64,000 bases of DNA from Anticarsia gemmatalis (lineage: Eukaryota > Arthropoda > Insecta > Lepidoptera > Erebidae): positions 4,491,501 through 4,555,500 of the forward strand of contig NC_134765.1 in NCBI RefSeq assembly GCF_050436995.1, written 5' to 3'. A program made the position numbers and the translations under genes. Positions 58,734 to 64,000 of this stretch are shown in pieces (the first letter of the stretch is position 1; each line of letters starts with the position of its first letter). A model generated the notes under the pieces. The model was not told the origin of the DNA and ran no database searches. It saw nothing but the letters and a program-made list of their open reading frames with translations.

Positions 58734-61700
58734 CTTTTATAAGTTTTCGGCTTAATGATAAATCATTTCTGTAAATCGTTCCTTTAACCTTACACGAGCT
58801 AACGCCAAACAGTCTAGGTTCTAAAATAAATATCAATGAAAATAAAGTCATCTAATATTGTATGTGTAATAATGTGAGGCCAGTGTTTGTTCGCTAACGT
58901 AGCGTTAAACACAGATTAATTTCGCTTTCACGATCCGTGTTCAAGAAAGCTTTGCGACGCCTACGATCAGGAAACGTCTAATCTTATGGCTGTCGGATTT
59001 TGGTTTTGAGATGCTCTATGAATATTTTATAATGAAATTATCCTAATATTACAGTACAGATTTTAATGGAATTTTGTACACAGATAATTACTTCTGAATG
59101 AACACAGGATACCTTTTACTCCGCGAAATCTATGCGCGTTTTAAGTATCTTTCATATTTGTTAATATTATTATTGTCATCTGAACCGATTTTGATTTCAG
59201 CATGCAATTCAAGATAGTTGAATAACTGAAATAACGGGGGAAAATGGTGGACGAAACTTTGAAAAGAGCCTTACTGGTTAGTTCGTTTTCTATAAAACGT
59301 GTTAAGAACACCAATGCTTTACTAATTGACTTTGGGACAAAATTTTTATTAGGGAATTTGGTTTTCTTGCTGGCAACCCTGCGCACGAGTGTACGTCGCG
59401 CACAATTACGTCACGGCTGGACGAATTTACAGTAATAGTGATGTGTTTTATTAGTTTATTAGTGTGCGCGCCGATTTGTGTCTAACTCGTCTCTTTTGGT
59501 TAAAACTACTTGACTTTATGTGTTCTCTTGTCGTTGATTTATATGGGCTTTTTATAAATGAATAGTGGTTTTTGAAAATACCCAATTTGAGATTCAAGAG
59601 ACGTTGTGTTAACTGTAAGAAGAAGGGATATTATTGATGACTCCTATTGAAAAACATATTACAATTCTAAGTAAACGAAAACGGCGTTTTAAAAAAAATG
59701 CTAATCGTTGAACGAGCCGTGACAAGTGGTGTCTTATAGATTTTTCTTACGGTCACAAAAACAGAATATGACAATCCACTTAATTTTCCTCTTATCCTAT
59801 ATTATTCCAAAAATACAATTATAATATCTATCCGTGCAAACAACAACAAAAACGACTCAATATTTTTTGTACCCCATAGTGTTGACATTAAACCTGCCCT
59901 AATGTACCATTTCATCAAAGCCAGCCGATTTTTTTCCCAAAGCAAATATTGAAAAAGATAACAAAAGTAGTATGTTTCCCGCGCATGCGTGGACGCGTAT
60001 TATTTCCGCTGTCTATTTAAATGTCGTCGGCTGGCAATACCAGTAGGAAGACATTAGTCACGGTAACACAAGGGTAGTGACATGGCAACACTGGATAAGG
60101 GCTTGAATTTTGGAATGGATTGAAAAAATAACGGATGCTGATTAGCGGAAATAACAACTGAAAGCTGTTTTCAGACGGTTGAAGACAATTGAGTTCCAAT
60201 TCTCGTTGTGTAAAGTATTAAATCTCAAAAATGTACAAAAAATATCGCAGAAAGTTATGTGCGGCCGTCAATTTACTTTGGGACATTTGGGATTCAGTTG
60301 TAAAGTATAAATTTCAGTAAATCTAGTTACTATGAATTAGGTACAGAGACCAACATGAATAAATCCTTTACTTTATACACATACTTTATATATCTTTACT
60401 CTGCAATATAATAAGATTAACCTATGATATCAAAATAAATAATAAAATGTCTAGAATTCAAGACACTTTAAGGCATACTTTCACCTGGAAACCTAATCTT
60501 GACTGAGTGAACTAACTTGAGCATTACATAAACTTTATGTATATTTAACACGATTATCACATCAACCTACTTAGGAACTGTTTGAAAGCGCCATAACAGT
60601 AACTTATCTATTATCATCGTTGATCTTGTTTAGCGTTATTTATCTACTTATTTATAAGATCACTAACAGTAGATTATATTAATACATTAGTTATTTACAT
60701 TTACAATAAGTACAAAATAATTCCTAATAATTATGTACGAAAGAAGTCCCTACATTCAATTCATAGTGAAAAAATGTTTATTAGAAAATTGTGTGTTGTA
60801 CGCGTCTCGTAGCTCTGTACTTACGTAACTAAGCGTGTGGACCACACGATACTTTTTTAGTGATACATATTATAATAATAGTAAGATAGTCATATAATCT
60901 ATTAAAACTCAAATAAAGGTTTAATAATAAACTGAAATAAAACCATCAACATTTATGACATCATCAAAATACATACCATAATCGTACTATACTTTACAGC
61001 ATTACCTATTCCAAACACACCAGCAATAATCTTCGCAGTATATCACCAGTTTCAATAGCCTTAATAATAAACCGGGGTTTAGCGGTGAATTATTGAGTTT
61101 TCAACCAATAATCGAGCATTAAAATCTAGGCTTAAGGAAGATAGCATCACGTTTAACAATGGCTCTCTTGGGAGGTAAGAGGCATGTAGAGACCCCTAAT
61201 GAGCTAACGGGGTTCTTAGACAGTTGCACTCAACGATTGGTAAATATTTGACGAGGTAAGCAACCTTTGGGGAATTGTACGATTTGGCTGTTCAATTCAG
61301 TTTAAGTCTATTTATCATTTACATGTGTTTTTGATTGAGGGTTAAAATGACGCGTGGGCCGGTTTAATTTAGGCTCATATGCCTATTATGACATAAGCAT
61401 CAATTAACCAACAATAACAATGATGAGATCCCATCGATTGCCGTTGATTGCTTCGATTAAAAACAATCCTGTGACAATCCTAAAGATCTAATATAGAAAA
61501 CCACTTAGAAAATAACTACCACTTTCACATCGACATTGATCTGACTTTAACTTAAAGCTTGTGATTACAGTAATAAAGTCCTGCCTTTATAGAAACACGA
61601 AGACATTCAACTCTAACTAAGCAATGATTCATCTATTAAATGACCGCGGTATAAGTAGCTTACCTCTCTCGTTTCGCGATCGGTAAAGCAACTGACTATA

Positions 61701-62925
61701 AGCCTCGAGTGTTATTTTAGCTGTAAATACTAACAGTAATAGCACTTATTCATTGATTTTATTATCAAAAGCTCTTAACCTTAATTTTGAGTAACCACGC
61801 TATAAAGAAAGTGTCGCGAAATAACAATTTTATGTCAAAATAAACAGTTGTAAAATATTAGGTCTGTGAATTTAATTATTACTTGGGCTGTCTTGAGTTA
61901 GATTGCATATCGTTTGCTGCTAACTAATAATAGAAATTTGAAATGATTTGTGATTTATTCAGTCGTGAAGAATTTTACTTCACTCATCTGTTTATGGTTG
62001 AAATACAGTCTAAGTCTAGTCAGTATGTATGTTAAAAAAACATAGTCTATTCATGAAAAACACCAATCAGAAACATGAAGCTTTTCTCTTGGGGCGACTG
62101 CTGGGTTGGCAGGTATATGCAGCACTCAAAGCCTGTGCCTCGAGTACCACGAAAACTGTATAGGTATGTAATTATATCCTGCGCCTGACCTTCTGCCCGT
62201 CGGTCACTCTATATGAAAGTCCCGAATTATGGGAATCCCCGGGAACGATTGAGTGGACTCAAACTTAAATTTACTAATTTCATAATCAACCGTATTCATT
62301 TTCATGAAAACAAAGATATACATTACATGTTTATTCCAACATTTTCGCCATTTCCTCGTACGTGACACATTTACACGTTTTCACAGAATTTTCATATCTG
62401 CGTCATATGCTATGTGACTCGTATTTTAGACGATTTTGTGACTGCGTATCAGAAATTGCAAGATAATTAGATAAACTCATTCTGTATTTGCGTGAACCAG
62501 ATACTCTATGAATTAACAAGGTTAAACAACGAAACACAGCCTATTAAATTTTCTGCTACAAGCAAATGCTGTTGATGGCAAGGAGTTTTGGAAATCAATC
62601 TCCATATCTGGCAATTACTTATTTATTTTTTGCTGTCGAAAACTGCTCAGAAGTAACTGAAAATTTCAAAGACTAGCTGAAAGTTTCTGTAGAGCGTAAC
62701 AATCAGAAACCATTAAGTAAATGTTCCACCAATACTGACCTAGAAATCGTACCCAGAACTTACCTTTGTATAGTAATCTTGCTATAGTACCTGACAAGGA
62801 GGAATAGAAAAACAGCTATACAATTTTCAAGTATATAATGTACTTCACTATATAGAATGTTAAGAGGAAAATCGCTCTCAATCAATCACAAACAGTCGAT
62901 CACTCATCGTCAGTTAGCGTGAACC

Positions 62926-62953
62926 ATGCGCACGCGCAGAGCTTAGCGCGCAT
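62926..62953. promoter_or_regulatory. paired NRF-1/EWG-like sites in a GC-rich patch
   Basis: tgcgcacgcgca (62928-62939) fits the NRF-1 consensus YGCGCAYGCGCR exactly, and gcgcgcatgcgtc follows about 7 bp on. Such sites are common in animal core promoters. The patch could mark a promoter, possibly of FGFR on the minus strand; no transcript evidence. Confidence 0.35.
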
Positions 62954-63339
62954 GCGTCAACCGCGACATTCGGTCAACAGCTATATTGTTGTTGCTTACA
63001 CTGTATGTATTATGATTTATAAGTCATGATTTATTGATGTTTATTTAGTATTTGTACTTTTAGTTATTGGTTGGATTTGATTGGATAGTGTTTATCTACT
63101 ATTTTGTATTGCCAATGGATTAAGATGTTATTGACCGTTTGTGCGAATATTTAGAAAGGAAGTTAAAATATTGAATGTGCCCTTAAATTCAAATCTTAGG
63201 GCCGTGCATATCAATTGAAACGGAACTTGACAGATTGGAGTGCTGTTGACTATGAATTGATCAATCACTGTGCCTTAAATCTCTACTACGTCTCGGTGGA
63301 AACAGCTCTGCTCTACCAAACTCCGTGGAAACGCAACCT

Positions 63340-63545
63340 AAGCCACGGAAAACCCGACTACCAGTGGTTCGATTCTCTATTTGTATTGGCTATCGACAAC
63401 CGGCTGGCTAGAGAGGAAGTCTATACCATACTTTGATTAGCGCTTCTAGCGGGCGACACAGGAGCTATTTTTGCAGTACGTTTTAAATGTCAAACTTTGA
63501 AACTCCACAGTTCTGATTGTAGAGAATCGCGCTACAGATCCACTA
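63340..63545. mobile_element. MITE-like dispersed repeat, copy 2
   Basis: Second copy of the repeat at 44455-44640, with ctatcgacaaccggctggct and agcgcttctagcgggcgaca. The plus-strand ORF 63215-63436 overlaps it and is judged accidental. Confidence 0.6.
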
Positions 63546-64000
63546 CTTCTACCAGATAATAATATGATTTGCGGACTACATTTCATTTTTAGGCTGCTAT
63601 AATCTCTTACGCGCTTTGTCCTGGCGTGTAACAAGGCGATAATCCGAATTCACTATGCATGCAGAGTATACCGCTAAGGCTTAACACCAATATAATCAAC
63701 TGTACATTTGACAGGTCTCATAAGCCGTGTCCTCAAGCCATGCCCAAACTCGTCACAATTACGTTATAACTGTACCGTCATGTATGTTTGTATGCATACC
63801 ACGTAACTCACGGTGGCAATGGTTGCGCATATCATAATTGTTGGCATAGCTGATTTATTAGCGCCCTGTGGTACTTACTTGTATAAAAACGTACATACTT
63901 CTAACTAAATATTTGGCAGTCGTACCCGATCACAATCCTATTAAATGGCTAACTCCAGTTTGAATATCATATAATATGTCAACAAAGATGTGAGAAAAAT

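Larger units (their letters stand above)
49389..64000. other. upstream interval of FGFR: intron or intergenic
   Basis: 14.6 kb with no exon I can support. It must contain FGFR upstream introns, its promoter, or both. Seen here: SINE (54657-54800), retroelement tail (55250-55310), MITEs (57793-58034, 63340-63545), GC-rich patches near 56270, 57480-57540, 59380-59470, 59980 and 62925-62955, and unassigned ORFs near 57.1-57.7 kb. Confidence 0.6.

Noticed and set aside
59244..59435. 63-residue ORF near a GC-rich patch
   Set aside because: No recognisable motif; overlapped by a similar antisense ORF; likely chance.
51825..62370. Scattered TACGTG/CACGTA words as tracheal Trachealess-type sites of breathless
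   Set aside because: Six-base words at roughly chance density, not clustered; orthology to breathless is not established.
63215..63436. 73-residue ORF overlapping the MITE copy
   Set aside because: Overlaps a dispersed repeat, has no homologue-like motif, and the related copy at 44.5 kb is not open.

Overview
The window is nuclear DNA of an animal with long AT-rich introns, almost certainly an insect and most likely a moth or butterfly. The three genes found match insect orthologues, and the repeats include several tRNA-derived SINEs and LINE-type tails of kinds I know from lepidopteran genomes. Lepidoptera is an inference from repeat style and gene set. No bacterial-type operons, CRISPR arrays or rRNA genes are present.

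Layout: (1) 1-7570, plus strand: the last eleven exons (521 residues) of a RhoGAP-START protein of the DLC1/STARD13 type, the orthologue of Drosophila crossveinless-c. Earlier exons lie left of the window. (2) 12367-29586, plus strand: a complete three-exon ChaC-type glutathione-specific gamma-glutamylcyclotransferase (244 residues), with introns of about 6.0 and 10.5 kb and a 36-nt middle exon. (3) 29587-33910: the 3'-end interval between ChaC and the gene converging on it. (4) 33911-49388, minus strand: an FGF receptor tyrosine kinase, complete from the first Ig domain to the stop. The exon(s) encoding the signal peptide were not found and may lie in 49.4-64 kb or beyond. (5) 49389-64000: no convincing exon; MITEs, SINE pieces and a few GC-rich patches.

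The most interesting part is the FGFR ectodomain. The acid-box exon and the exon completing Ig2 each exist twice, in the order D'-C'-D-C, all with symmetric phase 1. The exon for the first half of Ig3 also exists twice (B and A). Splice phases allow either or both Ig2 cassettes but only one of the two Ig3 halves, so one locus could encode several ectodomains. A 42-bp tandem array directly abuts the donor of Ig3 exon B.

The intron after exon A holds two neighbouring mobile elements. One is a near-perfect 2.5-kb palindrome (two 1177-bp arms around 181 bp) carrying a spliced gene 3' end, once complete and once truncated in mirror image. The other is a 1160-bp terminal-inverted-repeat element with a 5-bp target duplication, clustered CATCCCGC-type subterminal motifs, a small frameshifted ORF and an internal SINE.

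The three genes act separately: Rho GTPase inactivation at membranes, cytosolic glutathione breakdown, and FGF signalling. Nothing suggests a shared pathway. Exon coordinates come from hand reading of splice sites and were checked by reading-frame continuity across every junction.
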